Positions 1-10,545 of a DNA stretch of 64,000 nucleotides are shown one piece after another. The stretch is from Cellulomonas flavigena DSM 20109 (GTDB lineage Bacteria; Actinomycetota; Actinomycetes; Actinomycetales; Cellulomonadaceae). The stretch covers positions 1,550,001-1,614,000 of the forward strand of contig NC_014151.1 in the NCBI RefSeq assembly GCF_000092865.1. Direction: 5' to 3'. The translations under genes and the position numbers were made by a program. Each line of letters starts with the position of its first letter. Positions within the stretch are counted from its first letter, which is position 1. The notes beneath the pieces were generated by a model. The model saw only the letters and a list, made by a program, of their open reading frames with translations. It was not told the origin of the DNA and did not search any database.

Positions 1-2
1 AC

Positions 3-550
<548 letters not shown>

Positions 551-554
<4 letters not shown>

Positions 555-865
555 ACGCACCCGCACGCGTCGTGCCGCCGGAGCTGGCCCGGCTGCGCGG
601 CAGTATCGACAACATCGACGCCGCCCTCATCCACATCCTCGCCGAGCGGTTCAAGGCGACCCAGCGGGTCGGTGTGCTCAAGGCCGAGCTGGGCCTGCCC
701 GCGTCGGACCCCGGTCGCGAGGCGCAGCAGGTCGCGCGGCTGCGCGAGCTCGCGCGCGAGGCGGACCTCGACCCGGTCTTCGCGGAGAAGTTCCTCGCGT
801 TCATCGTCGGCGAGGTGATCCGCCACCACGAGGCGATCGCGCAGGACCACGCGGCTCGCGCCTGA
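551..865 (+). CDS. Chorismate mutase, AroQ class
   Basis: A 104-residue all-helical protein of the monofunctional AroQ type, which converts chorismate to prephenate for Phe/Tyr synthesis. The first helix [20 protein letters not shown] carries the family pattern (Arg, Asp, long helix with ERF), followed by the loop [12 protein letters not shown] and a C-terminal helix ending [13 protein letters not shown]. The length fits the family. The start is a GTG that overlaps the clpX stop; there is no separate Shine-Dalgarno, so coupling to clpX is likely. The association with clpX seems to be local operon structure, not pathway logic. Confidence 0.88.
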
Positions 866-1000
866 CCAGCCGCGCTCCGCCCTGTCCTCACCCGGTGCGC
901 CGGTTGGCGCGGGCCCGCGCGGTGACCCAAGGTAGAGGGGTCAGCCCCCCGGGGTACCGGTGGTGCCGTCGCGGGGGACGTGCACGCAGGAGGAGTCCCT

Positions 1001-2203
1001 ATGCACCTGCACTGGCTCAAGCCGCTGCTCGGCCGTCCGGCCCCGTTCGTCACCGTCCACCTCGACGCATCGCCGGCCGAGGTGGCCGGCGAGTCGGGGC
1101 CCGTCGAGCGGTGGCGCGCGGTACGCCGGGACCTCGAGCGCGACGGCGCCCCCGCCGCGCTCCTCGACGAGATCGCCGAGCGCGTCGCACAGCCGGACGG
1201 CCGGCGCGACCCGCACGGGCGCGCCCTGGTGGCCGACGCGGACGGTGTGGTGGTCGACCGCGTGCTGCGGGCCGCGCCCGTCGCCTCGACCGGCACCTAC
1301 GGGCCTGTCCCGGCCCTCGGCCCGGTGGTCCGCGCGAGCGAGGAGAGCGTCAGCGTGCTCGTCGTCGCGGTCGACCGCACGGGTGCGGACCTGCGGTGGG
1401 GCGACGCGGAGGACGGTGCGTACCGCGGGCCGGTGACCGAGACCATCGACGGTGGCCACGACGACGTCCACAAGGTCCGCGAGGGCGGCATCGAACGGCG
1501 CGGGCAGACGCGCGCGGAGGACTCCTGGCAGCGCAACGCCGAGTCCGTCGCGGCCGTCCTCGACAAGCGGCTGCGGGACAAGCGGCCCGACCTCGTGGTG
1601 CTCACGGGTGACGTGCGCACCGTCCCGCTCGTGCGGGACGCGCTCGCGCAGCACGCGCGCGAGCTCGTCGTCGAGGTCCCCGGTGGTGGGCGCGGCGAGG
1701 GGATCCGCGAGGCCGCGTTCGCCGCTCGGGTCGCCGAGGCCGTCACGGCGCACCGCACGCGCCGGCGCTCCGCGCACGTCGAGCGCTACCGCGAGGCGCA
1801 CGGCCGCGGCGAGGGTGCCGTGGCCGGCCTGGACGACGTGGTCGACGTGCTGCGGCGCGCGCAGGTGGACGAGCTCGTGGTGAGCGCGGCGGCGTTCGAC
1901 GCCGGGTTGTCGGACCGGACGCTGTGGGTCGGCCCGGGCGTGCTCGACATCGCGACGTCGCGCTCCGACCTCACGGCGATCGGCGTGGTCGACGGCGATG
2001 CACGCGAGATGCCCGCGCAGGTCGCCCTCATGCGTGCGGTCGTCGGCCAGGACGCGGGCGTGACGTTCGTGGAGGAGGAGGACGGCGACGTCGAGCTCGT
2101 CGACGGGATCGGCGCGACCCTGCGCTGGGCCGACGAGTCGACGCCCAGCGAGTCCGTGCCGTCGCAGTCCGCGGACAGCCGCCGGCTGCGCAACGTGGGG
2201 TAG
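1001..2203 (+). CDS. baeRF2-type release-factor-like protein (Rv2629 family)
   Basis: A 400-residue protein of the bacterial archaeo-eukaryotic release factor superfamily, related to Mycobacterium Rv2629. Two features support this: the early TVHLDASP motif, and the C-terminal eRF1 domain-3-like segment with VDELVVSAAAFDAG. The middle contains DRTGADLRWGDA and the HDDVHKVREGGIERRGQTRAE stretch typical of the group. The function is not established; a role in ribosome rescue or stress is proposed for the superfamily. The ATG at 1001 is preferred over the upstream GTG at 980 because AGGAGG lies about seven bases before it. The tail is acidic then Ser-rich. Confidence 0.75.
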   Translation: MHLHWLKPLLGRPAPFVTVHLDASPAEVAGESGPVERWRAVRRDLERDGAPAALLDEIAERVAQPDGRRDPHGRALVADADGVVVDRVLRAAPVASTGTYGPVPALGPVVRASEESVSVLVVAVDRTGADLRWGDAEDGAYRGPVTETIDGGHDDVHKVREGGIERRGQTRAEDSWQRNAESVAAVLDKRLRDKRPDLVVLTGDVRTVPLVRDALAQHARELVVEVPGGGRGEGIREAAFAARVAEAVTAHRTRRRSAHVERYREAHGRGEGAVAGLDDVVDVLRRAQVDELVVSAAAFDAGLSDRTLWVGPGVLDIATSRSDLTAIGVVDGDAREMPAQVALMRAVVGQDAGVTFVEEEDGDVELVDGIGATLRWADESTPSESVPSQSADSRRLRNVG

Positions 2204-2213
2204 ACGAGGGGCG

Positions 2214-4022
2214 TCAGTCGCGCGTGTCGACGTACAGCGCGTCGACACGCGCGGCGAAGTCCCGCAGCACGGCCGCGCGCTTCACCTTGAGCGACGGCGT
2301 CAGGTAGCCGTTCGCCTCGGTGAAGTCCGTGGTCAGCACCTCGATCTTGCGGATCGACTCGGCGCGCGACACCGCCTCGTTGGCGCGGTCCACGGCGCGG
2401 TCGAGCGCCTCGCGGACCTGGGGGTGCGCGGCGGCGGCCACGACGTCCATCGGGGGTAGCCCGTGCATGGCGAGCCAGCCCGGGAGCATCTCCGCGTCGA
2501 GCGTGACGAGCGCGCCGATGAACGGGCGCTGGTCGCCCACGACGACCACCTGGCTGACGAGCGGGTGCCCCCGCAGCCGGTCCTCGAGGACGGCGGGCGC
2601 GACGTTCTTGCCGCCCGCGGTGACGATGATCTCCTTGCTGCGCCCGGTGATCCGCAGGTAGCCGTCCTCGTCGAGCGTGCCGATGTCGCCCGTGCGGAAC
2701 CAGCCGTCGACGACGGTCTCGGCGGTCTCCTCGGGCATGTGGCGGTAGCCGCGGAACACGTGCGGGCCGGCGATCCAGATCTGGTCGTCGTCGTCGACGC
2801 GCACGGACGTACCGGGCATCGGCGGGCCGACGGTCCCGATCTTCGTCAGGCCGGGGCGGTTCACGGCCGTCGGCGCGGTGGTCTCGGTCAGGCCGTAGCC
2901 CTCGAGCACCTGCACGCCGATGCCGCGGTAGAAGTGGCCGAGCCGCTCGCCGAGCGGCGCGCCGCCGGAGACGGCGAACTCCGCGCGCCCACCGAGGACG
3001 GCCCGCAGCTTGCGGTGCACGAGGCGGTCGGCGAGGCGGTGCTGCGCGCGCAGCGCGGCGCTCGGGCCGTCGGGCGTCTCGAGGGCGCGGGAGTACGCGA
3101 TCGCGACCTTGGCGGCCCAGCGGAAGATCCGCAGCGCGGCGCCGGAGCCGGCCTTCTGCTCGGCGGAGTTGTACACCTTCTCGAAGACGCGGGGGACGGC
3201 CAGCAGGTACGAGGGCTGGAACGACGCGAGGTCCGGCAGCAGGTTGCGCGTGTCGGGGGCGTGCCCCATCACGGCGCCGGACTCGACGCACAGCACCTGG
3301 ATGAAGCGAGCGAAGACGTGCGCCAGCGGCATGAACAGCAGCGTGCGCGACGTGGGCTTGGAGACGACCTCCGCGAGACCGACGGCGCCGTTGCGGCACA
3401 GTTCGACGAAGTTGCCGTGCGTGAGCTCGACGCCCTTGGGGCGGCCGGTGGTGCCTGACGTGTAGATGACGGTCGCGAGGTCGTCGCCGCGTGCCAGCGC
3501 GCTGCGCCGGTCGACCTCGGTGTCCGGAACGTCGGCGCCGCGCGCCACGAGCGTGCCGACGGCGTCCTCGTCGATGACGAGCACCTCGGTCAGGCCCGGC
3601 AGGTCGTTGCGCACCTGGGCCACGACGGCCGCGTGCGCGGCGGTCTCGACGACCGCGAGACGCACCCCCGAGTCCGACGCGATCCAGCGGACCTGCTCGG
3701 CCGACGACGTCTCGTACACCGGCACGCCGACCGCGCCGGCAACCCACACGGCGAAGTCGACGAGCGTCCACTCGTAGCGCGTGCGGGACATGATCGCGAC
3801 GCGGTCGCCCGGCTCGATCCCGGACGCGACCAGGCCCTTGGCGATGGCCCGGACCTCGGCGACGAACGCCGCGACCGTGACGGGCTGCCACGTCTCCCCG
3901 AGGCCGGTCTGCCGCTCGGCGAACACGTCGTCGGGGTCGCGCGCGAGCCGGGCTGCCAGCATCGTGCAGATCGACGCCGCCGGGTCCGGAGGTACGAGGG
4001 CGGGGGAGGTGGTGTCGGTCAT
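2214..4022 (-). CDS. Long-chain fatty-acid--CoA ligase / AMP-dependent synthetase (FadD15-like)
   Basis: A 602-residue ANL-superfamily adenylate-forming enzyme predicted to activate long-chain fatty acids to acyl-CoA. The P-loop-like motif YTSGTTGRPKGVELTHGN lies near residue 185; later come GYGLTETTAP and the hinge motif TGDIGTLDEDGYLRITGRSKE, then a C-terminal domain ending with ESIRKIEVL and LTPSLKVKR as in FadD15-type synthetases. The frame is open well upstream, but the start is set at ATG 4022 because the real upstream gene ends there with an ATGA overlap. It is probably co-transcribed with that small gene. Confidence 0.9.
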   Translation of the reverse strand: MTDTTSPALVPPDPAASICTMLAARLARDPDDVFAERQTGLGETWQPVTVAAFVAEVRAIAKGLVASGIEPGDRVAIMSRTRYEWTLVDFAVWVAGAVGVPVYETSSAEQVRWIASDSGVRLAVVETAAHAAVVAQVRNDLPGLTEVLVIDEDAVGTLVARGADVPDTEVDRRSALARGDDLATVIYTSGTTGRPKGVELTHGNFVELCRNGAVGLAEVVSKPTSRTLLFMPLAHVFARFIQVLCVESGAVMGHAPDTRNLLPDLASFQPSYLLAVPRVFEKVYNSAEQKAGSGAALRIFRWAAKVAIAYSRALETPDGPSAALRAQHRLADRLVHRKLRAVLGGRAEFAVSGGAPLGERLGHFYRGIGVQVLEGYGLTETTAPTAVNRPGLTKIGTVGPPMPGTSVRVDDDDQIWIAGPHVFRGYRHMPEETAETVVDGWFRTGDIGTLDEDGYLRITGRSKEIIVTAGGKNVAPAVLEDRLRGHPLVSQVVVVGDQRPFIGALVTLDAEMLPGWLAMHGLPPMDVVAAAAHPQVREALDRAVDRANEAVSRAESIRKIEVLTTDFTEANGYLTPSLKVKRAAVLRDFAARVDALYVDTRD

Positions 4023-4492
4023 CGGGGCTCCTGGTCGGGGCTCGGGACGGGGCTGGGGGAGAGGGCGAGGTCGGGACCTGTGGACGGCGCGACGGCGCGG
4101 GCGAGGAGCGCGCGTCGTCGCCCGGCCAGCGCCAGGAGCGCCGCGCTGCGCTCGTCGAGGAACGCGTCGTACGCCGCGCGCGTCAGACCGAGGTCGTTCT
4201 CCGAGCGGAACCCGGGGTGCGCCATGAGCGTGACGAGCGTGCGCGCCTCGCTCTCGATCGCGGGGACGTCGAGCGCGGCCGGGTCCCCGGCGTCGTCGCC
4301 GTCGACCGCTCGCTCGAGGACGTCGAGGAGCGCGTCCGCGCTGCGCAGCATCGCCCGGAATCGGTCCTCGTCCCAGCGGCCGGCGACGCGCAGGGTGAGC
4401 GCGAGGTACGCGTCGTCGTCGTCCGGCCACCAGGTGGCGACCATGGCCGCCCGCGCCGGGTCGACGAGCCCGGAGTGCTCGTCGACACCCAT
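4019..4492 (-). CDS. Conserved unknown protein, coupled to the acyl-CoA ligase
   Basis: A 157-residue acidic, mainly helical protein with no signal peptide or membrane segment and no motif I recognise. It begins MGVDEHSGLVDPARAAMVATWWPDD and ends in a Pro/Ser-rich tail. An AAAGGA Shine-Dalgarno precedes the ATG at 4492, and the stop overlaps the ligase ATG (ATGA), so it is the first gene of a two-gene operon. On the minus strand a TAGCCT hexamer at 4540-4545 could be its minus-10 element. The function is unknown. Confidence 0.65.
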   Translation of the reverse strand: MGVDEHSGLVDPARAAMVATWWPDDDDAYLALTLRVAGRWDEDRFRAMLRSADALLDVLERAVDGDDAGDPAALDVPAIESEARTLVTLMAHPGFRSENDLGLTRAAYDAFLDERSAALLALAGRRRALLARAVAPSTGPDLALSPSPVPSPDQEPR

Positions 4493-4539
4493 GACGCGTC
4501 CTTTCCCGGTGGCCGTGCACGTGCTGCGCGACGCGGACC

Positions 4540-4545
4540 AGGCTA
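4540..4545 (-). promoter_or_regulatory. Candidate minus-10 element for the 4492 operon
   Basis: On the minus strand the hexamer TAGCCT fits the actinobacterial TANNNT pattern and lies about 48 bases before the ATG at 4492. No convincing minus-35 is visible, so this rests on one hexamer and its position. Confidence 0.3.
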
Positions 4546-4589
4546 GGGCACGCGGACCCGTCGCACCCGGGTCGGAGGGCCGGTGCGGG

Positions 4590-5363
4590 TCAGTCCTGCG
4601 GGTGCCGGTGCGTCGGGTCGAGGACGCGCTGGAGGAACGTGCGGGTGCGCTCCTCGTGCGGGGCGCCGATCACCTGCTCGGGCGGCCCGGACTCCACGAC
4701 GACGCCGTCGTCCATGAACACGACGCGGTCGCCGACCTCGCGGGCGAACGCCATCTCGTGGGTGACGACGATCATCGTCATGCCGGCGTCGGCGAGGTCG
4801 CGCATGACGCCGAGGACGTCGCCGACGAGCTCGGGGTCGAGCGCCGACGTGGGCTCGTCGAACAGCATGAGCTGCGGGTCCATGGAGAGCGCGCGGGCGA
4901 TGGCGACGCGTTGCTGCTGGCCCCCGGACAGCTGCCCGGGCATCGCACCCGCGCGGTCCGCCAGACCGACGCGCTCGAGGTTGGCCGTGGCGATGCGCTC
5001 CGCGTCGGCGCGCGAACGGCCCAGCACGCGGCGCTGGGCCATCGTGCAGTTCTCCAGGACGGTCCGGTGGCCGAAGAGGTTGAACTGCTGGAAGACCATG
5101 CCGACGTGGGTGCGGACGCGGTCGATGTCGACGTCGGGGTCGGTGACCTCGGCGCCGAGCACCTCGATGGTGCCGGACGTCGGCTGCTCGAGGAGGTTCA
5201 CGCAGCGCAGCAGCGTCGACTTGCCGGAGCCCGACGGTCCGATGACGCACACGACCTCGCCGCCGGCGACGTCGAGGTCGATGCCGCGCAGGACCTCGCG
5301 GTCGCCGAACGACTTGTGCAGGTTGCGGACCTGCACCACGGGACGGGTGGCGTCGGCGGTCAT
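4590..5363 (-). CDS. Polar amino-acid ABC transporter, ATP-binding protein (GlnQ-like)
   Basis: A 257-residue ABC ATPase that powers the adjacent permease and binding protein. It has Walker [10 protein letters not shown] near residue 43, the signature [15 protein letters not shown], Walker [15 protein letters not shown] and the switch His in [12 protein letters not shown], all typical of the glutamine/glutamate/histidine importer ATPases. The open frame runs far upstream, but ATG 5363 overlaps the permease stop (ATGA), which fixes the start. It is the last gene of a three-gene minus-strand operon. Confidence 0.93.
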   Translation of the reverse strand: MTADATRPVVQVRNLHKSFGDREVLRGIDLDVAGGEVVCVIGPSGSGKSTLLRCVNLLEQPTSGTIEVLGAEVTDPDVDIDRVRTHVGMVFQQFNLFGHRTVLENCTMAQRRVLGRSRADAERIATANLERVGLADRAGAMPGQLSGGQQQRVAIARALSMDPQLMLFDEPTSALDPELVGDVLGVMRDLADAGMTMIVVTHEMAFAREVGDRVVFMDDGVVVESGPPEQVIGAPHEERTRTFLQRVLDPTHRHPQD

Positions 5364-6181
5364 GCGTGCCCTCCGGTGCGTCGCTCGAGCCGGCGCGCGA
5401 GGAAGCCGAGCGGGATGGTGATGACGAGGTAGCAGGCCCCGACGACGAACAGGCCGGTGAGCCCGCCGGACGCGGTCGACAGCGCGTCGCGCCCGACCTT
5501 GGTGAGCTCGAAGAACTCCGGCGTCTGGCCGAGCACGAACAGCAGGGAGGTGTCCTTCGTCAGGAGCAGCACCTCGTTCGTCAGCGGAGGCATCACCGTG
5601 CGGAACGCCTGCGGCAGCACGACCTCGATCATGGTGCGGGTGTGCGACATGCCCAGCGAGCGCGCGGCCTCCACCTGGCCGCGGGGGACGGCCTGGATGC
5701 CGGCGCGGACCGTCTCGGAGATGTAGGCGGCCGAGACCGAGCCGAGGGCGATCGCCGCGATGGCGGTGATGGAGGTGAGCGCGACCCCGAAGGCGATGGG
5801 GACCGCGTACCCGACCGCGATCACCACGAGCAGCGCCGGGATCCCGCGGAAGAACTCGACGTACGTCGTCGAGATCCACCGGTAGGGAGCGACGGACGAC
5901 AGGCGCATCAGCGCCAGCAGGGTCCCGAACGTCAGCCCGACCCCGAAGGCCGCCAGCGTGTACGTGACGGTGTTGAGGAACGCGCGCGGCAGCTTGTCGA
6001 GCATCTCGCCCGCCGCGGCGGGGTTGAAGATCGTCTGCCCGACGGTGCTCCAGTCGGCGGTCGCCAGCAGCACGACGAGCACGGCCAGCAGCACCGCGTA
6101 CTGCACGCCGCGTGACACCCGCGCCCGCCGGCGCGGGCTCATGCGCGCCCGTCCGACGGGAGCGGCGAGGTCGACGGACAT
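5360..6181 (-). CDS. Amino-acid ABC transporter permease (HisM/GlnP family)
   Basis: A 273-residue membrane protein with a basic N terminus, a first membrane span around residues 28-45, and the typical multispan core. The EAA loop reads [24 protein letters not shown], which docks to the ATPase. Only one permease gene is present, so the transporter would use a homodimer. The ATG at 6181 overlaps the last base of the binding-protein stop (TGATG). The likely substrate class is polar amino acids; the exact ligand cannot be read from the sequence. Confidence 0.92.
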   Translation of the reverse strand: MSVDLAAPVGRARMSPRRRARVSRGVQYAVLLAVLVVLLATADWSTVGQTIFNPAAAGEMLDKLPRAFLNTVTYTLAAFGVGLTFGTLLALMRLSSVAPYRWISTTYVEFFRGIPALLVVIAVGYAVPIAFGVALTSITAIAAIALGSVSAAYISETVRAGIQAVPRGQVEAARSLGMSHTRTMIEVVLPQAFRTVMPPLTNEVLLLTKDTSLLFVLGQTPEFFELTKVGRDALSTASGGLTGLFVVGACYLVITIPLGFLARRLERRTGGHA

Positions 6182-6966
6182 CAGTCCGTCGCGGCGCCCG
6201 TACCGAAGTACTGGGCGACGAGCGTGTCGTAGGTGTCGTCCTGCGTGATCCGCGCGAGCGTCGCGTTCGCGGCCTCGAGGAGGGCCGTGTTGCCCGTGCG
6301 GACGGCGAAGCCGTACTGCTCACCCGTCTCGACGACGAACGCGACCTCGAGCTCGTCGTCGACGTACGACTCCAGCACGGTGACGTCGTTGACGACCACG
6401 TCGACCTGGCCGTTGCGCAGCGCCTGGATCTGCAGGCCGAGGTCCTCGAACTGGACGCCCTCGAGCCCCTGCTCCTCGACCCAGGAGGCGCCGGTCGTCG
6501 CCTGCTGCACGCCGACCTTGAGCCCCGCGAGGTCGTCCTCGCCGGCGACGGCGGAGCCCGCGGCGACGAGGACCCCCTGGTCGGCGTCGAAGTACGCGTC
6601 GGTGAAGTCGACGTTCTCCTCGCGCGCGTCGGTGATGGTGATCGCGGACGCCGCGATGTCGCACTGGCGCGCGTTGAGTGCGGCGCCGGACTCGATCGCG
6701 TCGAAACCGGTGTTGAGCGGCCGCAGCTCGACGCCGAGGTCGGCCGCGATCTCGGCGGTGAGCGCGATGTCCAGGCCGACGATCTCGCCGTCCTCCTCGT
6801 ACTCGAACGGTTCGTACGGCGGGTTCGTGCAGACGGTCAGCGTGCCGGAAGTCACGAGGGCGAGCTCCCCGTCTGCCGCATCGTCCCCGGAGCCTGAGCC
6901 GGAGCACGCGGCCAGGGCGAGGAGGGCGGCACCGGCGAGGGCGGCGGCAGGCAAGGGGTGGCGCAT
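6181..6966 (-). CDS. Amino-acid ABC transporter substrate-binding lipoprotein
   Basis: A 261-residue extracellular solute-binding protein, family 3. The N terminus is a lipoprotein signal with lipobox LAAC and modified Cys21, followed by a flexible Gly/Ser linker. The binding domain opens [16 protein letters not shown], continues with [16 protein letters not shown] and contains [16 protein letters not shown], all standard for polar amino-acid binders. The start is ATG 6966, preceded by GGAAGG; a longer frame reaching 7014 would add residues before the signal peptide and is rejected. It is the promoter-proximal gene of the importer operon. Confidence 0.93.
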   Translation of the reverse strand: MRHPLPAAALAGAALLALAACSGSGSGDDAADGELALVTSGTLTVCTNPPYEPFEYEEDGEIVGLDIALTAEIAADLGVELRPLNTGFDAIESGAALNARQCDIAASAITITDAREENVDFTDAYFDADQGVLVAAGSAVAGEDDLAGLKVGVQQATTGASWVEEQGLEGVQFEDLGLQIQALRNGQVDVVVNDVTVLESYVDDELEVAFVVETGEQYGFAVRTGNTALLEAANATLARITQDDTYDTLVAQYFGTGAATD

Positions 6967-6989
6967 GAGGGGTCCTTCCGAGCGGAGCG

Positions 6990-7035
6990 ATGCGCGCATA
7001 AATATACGCTGCACATTATGGCTATCCGATGCAGG
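6990..7035 (-). promoter_or_regulatory. AT-rich probable promoter of the amino-acid importer
   Basis: This is one of the few AT-rich patches in the window. On the minus strand it holds CATAAT and TATATT hexamers 30-60 bases before the start codon at 6966, flanked by ATAA and TTAT, which form a loose inverted repeat. The position fits a promoter; which hexamer is used cannot be decided from the sequence. Confidence 0.35.
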
Positions 7036-7143
7036 GTTGTGCAGGGGACCTCGGTCCCGACCTTGCCACCGCCGGCCCCCTGTCGCGCGCGCAGGGGCCG
7101 CGCCCTGCCGGACGCAGCCCCTGCCTGCCCGGACGCACCCGCC

Positions 7144-9804
7144 TCAGCGCGGTGCGGCCTCGCCCAGGCGGGCGTCGCGCGCCACGACGGTCTCGCCGTC
7201 GCCGCCGGCGATCTCGAGCGTGCCCGTCGCGCGCCCGGCGTTGCGGACGTCGTCCAGCGCGGCCTCGACTCCAACGCGCAGCGCGGCGGGCACCTCGAGG
7301 ACGGCGTGCTCGACGGGCGTGCGCATCGAGACCTTCGCCTCGGACTTCACCTTGCGCAGCGCCGCGAGCGCAGCGCCGGCGCCCGCGACCAGGCCCGGGT
7401 CGGTGTCCCCGGCGGCGGCGCGCAGCGTGGCGCTCGTCGGCCAGGGCTGCCGGTGCACCGTGCCCTCGCGCCACCACGACCAGACCTCCTCGGTCGCGTA
7501 CGGCAGCACGGGGGCGAAGAGGCGCAGCAGCGTGTCGAGCGCCAGGCCCAGGGCGGCGCGCGCCGAGGCGGTCTCCGGCGTCACGTCGGCCGCCGATGCG
7601 CCCGCGCCGTACGCGCGGTCCTTCACGAGCTCGAGGTAGTCGTCGCAGAACGTCCAGAAGAACGTCTCCGTGAGCTCCAGGGCGCGCGTGTGGTCGTACG
7701 CGTCGAGCGCGGCCGTGGCCTGCTCGACGACCTCCGCGAGCCCGGCGAGCATCGCGCGGTCCAGCGGCTGCGTGACGGCTGCGGCGTCGAGCGACACCGG
7801 CTCGTCGGCGGGACCGAACGACAGCACGAACTTCGAGGCGTTGAGGACCTTGATCGCCAGGCGGCGGCCGATCTTCATCTGGCCGACCTCGAAGGCCGCG
7901 TCGGTGCCCAGGCGCGCGCTGGCGGCCCAGTAGCGCACGGCGTCCGACCCGTGCTCCTCGAGCAGGCCCAGCGGCGTGACGACGTTGCCCTTGGACTTGC
8001 TCATCTTCTTGCGGTCGGGGTCGAGGATCCAGCCGCTGATCGCCGCGTGCTTCCACGGCAGCGAACCGGACTCGAGGTGCGCCCGCACGACCGACGAGAA
8101 CAGCCAGGTGCGGATGATGTCCTGACCCTGCGGCCGCAGGTCCATGGGGAACGTGCGCGCGAACAGGTCCGGGTCGTCGAGCCAGCCGCACACGATCTGC
8201 GGCGTCAGCGAGCTCGTCGCCCAGGTGTCCATGATGTCGGGGTCGCCGACGAAGCCGCCGGGCACGCCGCGCTGGTCCTCGGTGTAACCCGCCGGCACGT
8301 CGCTCGACGGGTCGACCGGCAGGGCCGCCTCGCCCGGGAGCAGCGGTGCGTCGTACTGCGGCTCGCCCTGCTCGTCGAGCGGGTACCACACGGGGATCGG
8401 CACGCCGAAGAACCGCTGGCGCGAGACGAGCCAGTCGCCGTTGAGCCCACCGACCCAGTTCTCGTAGCGCACGCGCATGAAGTCGGGGTGGAACTCCAGC
8501 TCGCGCCCGCGGCCCAGGAGCTGCTCGCGCAGGTCCTCGTCGCGCCCCCCGTTGCGGATGTACCACTGCCGGCTCGTGACGATCTCGAGGGGCTTGTCGC
8601 CCTTCTCGTAGAAGTTCGCCTTGCGCTGCGTCGGCACCGGCTCGCCCAGCAGGTCGCCGGTCTCGCGCAGCCCGGCGACCACGGCCTCGCGCGCGCTGAA
8701 CGTCGTCTTGCCCGCGAGCTCGGCGTACCGCGCGCGGCCCTCGTCGGTCGTCAGCCACTCGGGGGTGTCGCGCAGGACACGCCCGTCGCGGCCCACCACC
8801 GAACGCGTCGGCAGGCGCAGCTCGCGCCACCACTGCACGTCGGTGAGGTCGCCGAAGGTGCAGCACATCGCGATGCCGGCGCCCTTGTCGGGCTCGGCCG
8901 CGGGGTGCGCGAGCACCGGCAGCTCGACGCCGAACAGGGGGCTGGTCACGGTGGTGCCGAACAGGTGCTGGTAGCGCTCGTCGTCGGGGTGCGCGATGAG
9001 CGCCACGCACGCGGGCAGCAGCTCGGGGCGGGTCGTCTCGATGACGACCTGCTCGCCGTCCGGGCGGTGGAACGCCACCTTGTGGAAGGCGCCGGGGTAG
9101 TCGCGCGCCTCGAGCTCGGCCTGCGCGACGGCCGTCTGGAACGTCACGTCCCACAGGCCCGGGGCCTCGGCCTGGTACGCCTCGCCGCGCTGCAGGTTGC
9201 GCAGGAAGGCGCGCTGCGAGACCGCGCGGGCGGTCGAGCCGATGGTCTGGTAGGTCATCGACCAGTCGACGGACAGGCCCAGGCGGCGCCACAGCGCCTC
9301 GAACTGCAGCTCGTCCTCGGCGGACAGCCGCTCGCACAGCTCGATGAAGTTGCGCCGCGACACGGGCACCTGGTCGCCCGGCTTGATCGACTTGCCCTCG
9401 CCGCCCTCGTGCGGCGGCACGAAGCCCTCCACGTAGGGCAGCGACGGGTCGCAGCGCACGCCGTAGTAGTTCTGCACGCGGCGCTCGGTGGGCAGGCCGT
9501 TGTCGTCCCATCCCATGGGGTACAGGACCTCGCGCCCGCGCATGCGCTGGAACCGCGCGACGACGTCGGTGTGCGTGTAGGAGAAGACGTGGCCGACGTG
9601 CAGCGAGCCCGACACGGTCGGGGGCGGCGTGTCGATCGAGAACACCTGCTCACGCTCGGCCGTGCGGTCGAACGTGTACGTGCCCTCGTCGGCCCACGTC
9701 CGCGACCAGCGGTCCTCCAGGCCGTCGACCGTCACCTTGTCCGGTACCTGGCGGGCGGCGCGTGCGCTCGTCGGGGTCTCGGGCCGGGGGGTCTGGTCGC
9801 TCAT
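7144..9804 (-). CDS. valS: Valyl-tRNA synthetase
   Basis: An 886-residue class I aminoacyl-tRNA synthetase that charges tRNA-Val. The HIGH signature appears as HVGH near residue 70 (SGSLHVGHVFSYTHTD), the KMSKS loop as KMSKSKGN near residue 602, and an editing domain lies between them. The C-terminal helical anticodon-binding region (FFWTFCDDYLELVKDRAYG) is present. It matches the shorter ValRS form, with little of the C-terminal coiled-coil arm. GGGAGG precedes the ATG at 9804. No T-box is seen in the 45 bases upstream. Confidence 0.97.
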   Translation of the reverse strand: MSDQTPRPETPTSARAARQVPDKVTVDGLEDRWSRTWADEGTYTFDRTAEREQVFSIDTPPPTVSGSLHVGHVFSYTHTDVVARFQRMRGREVLYPMGWDDNGLPTERRVQNYYGVRCDPSLPYVEGFVPPHEGGEGKSIKPGDQVPVSRRNFIELCERLSAEDELQFEALWRRLGLSVDWSMTYQTIGSTARAVSQRAFLRNLQRGEAYQAEAPGLWDVTFQTAVAQAELEARDYPGAFHKVAFHRPDGEQVVIETTRPELLPACVALIAHPDDERYQHLFGTTVTSPLFGVELPVLAHPAAEPDKGAGIAMCCTFGDLTDVQWWRELRLPTRSVVGRDGRVLRDTPEWLTTDEGRARYAELAGKTTFSAREAVVAGLRETGDLLGEPVPTQRKANFYEKGDKPLEIVTSRQWYIRNGGRDEDLREQLLGRGRELEFHPDFMRVRYENWVGGLNGDWLVSRQRFFGVPIPVWYPLDEQGEPQYDAPLLPGEAALPVDPSSDVPAGYTEDQRGVPGGFVGDPDIMDTWATSSLTPQIVCGWLDDPDLFARTFPMDLRPQGQDIIRTWLFSSVVRAHLESGSLPWKHAAISGWILDPDRKKMSKSKGNVVTPLGLLEEHGSDAVRYWAASARLGTDAAFEVGQMKIGRRLAIKVLNASKFVLSFGPADEPVSLDAAAVTQPLDRAMLAGLAEVVEQATAALDAYDHTRALELTETFFWTFCDDYLELVKDRAYGAGASAADVTPETASARAALGLALDTLLRLFAPVLPYATEEVWSWWREGTVHRQPWPTSATLRAAAGDTDPGLVAGAGAALAALRKVKSEAKVSMRTPVEHAVLEVPAALRVGVEAALDDVRNAGRATGTLEIAGGDGETVVARDARLGEAAPR

Positions 9805-9849
9805 GGTGCACCATCCTCCCAGATCGGGGAGGTCCGGCGCGCACGCGCG

Positions 9850-10545
9850 TCAACCGGGCAGGGGCCCGCCACGCGCCTCCAGGAGGTCCTCCAGCACGAC
9901 CTGCTCGCGGGTCTGGGAGTCCACGATCCCCCGGGCGAACCGCACGACCTCGCCGTGCCGCGCGTGCTCGGCGGCGTACCGGGCCATCTCGACGCCGCCC
10001 GCGTGGTGCTCGATCATCAGCGCGAGGAACAGCCGCTCCGCCGTCACGCCCTCGGCGTCGCGCAGCGTGGCCAGGTCCTCGGGCTGCACCCAGCCGGGCA
10101 TCGCGGACAGGCCGCCACCGGGCGTGGCGTGCGCGTGCCCCCCGTCGGACATCCAGGCCATCGGCCCGTCGGGCGACGCCGGCGGCAGGCCCCACAGGCG
10201 CAGCCAGGCGGCCATCTGACCGATCTGCTGCTGCTGGATCGTGAGGATGTCGAGCGCGATCGCGCGCAGCGTCTCGTCGTCCGAGCGGTCACGCAGGAGC
10301 ACGGCGAGCTCGACGGCCTGCGCGTGGTGGGCCTGCATGTCGCGGGCGAACCCCGCGTCGACCGAGCGGTCCGTCGGCGCGGCGGCATCGGGGCGCGCGA
10401 CGAGCGTCGCCCCGACGCCGACGCCGACGAGCAGCGCGAGCGCGACGAGCACGGCGACGACGACGCGGCCCGTGGCGGACAGGCCGCCGAGCGCGTGCCC
10501 CAGTGCGGAGCGCGCGGGTGCCTCGTCGTCGTCGGGCGAGGTCAC
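9850..10545 (-). CDS. DUF305 family membrane-anchored protein
   Basis: A 231-residue protein with an N-terminal membrane span (VVVAVLVALALLVGVGVGAT) and an exported DUF305 domain. The two ferritin-like helix motifs are present: MQAHHAQAVELAVLL and MIEHHAGGVEMARYA, plus QQQQIGQM. The His pairs suggest metal binding, but the family role is not established. The start is a GTG at 10545 overlapping the stop of the DUF3105 gene (GTGA). The long upstream open frame is a shadow of that gene. Confidence 0.85.
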   Translation of the reverse strand: MTSPDDDEAPARSALGHALGGLSATGRVVVAVLVALALLVGVGVGATLVARPDAAAPTDRSVDAGFARDMQAHHAQAVELAVLLRDRSDDETLRAIALDILTIQQQQIGQMAAWLRLWGLPPASPDGPMAWMSDGGHAHATPGGGLSAMPGWVQPEDLATLRDAEGVTAERLFLALMIEHHAGGVEMARYAAEHARHGEVVRFARGIVDSQTREQVVLEDLLEARGGPLPG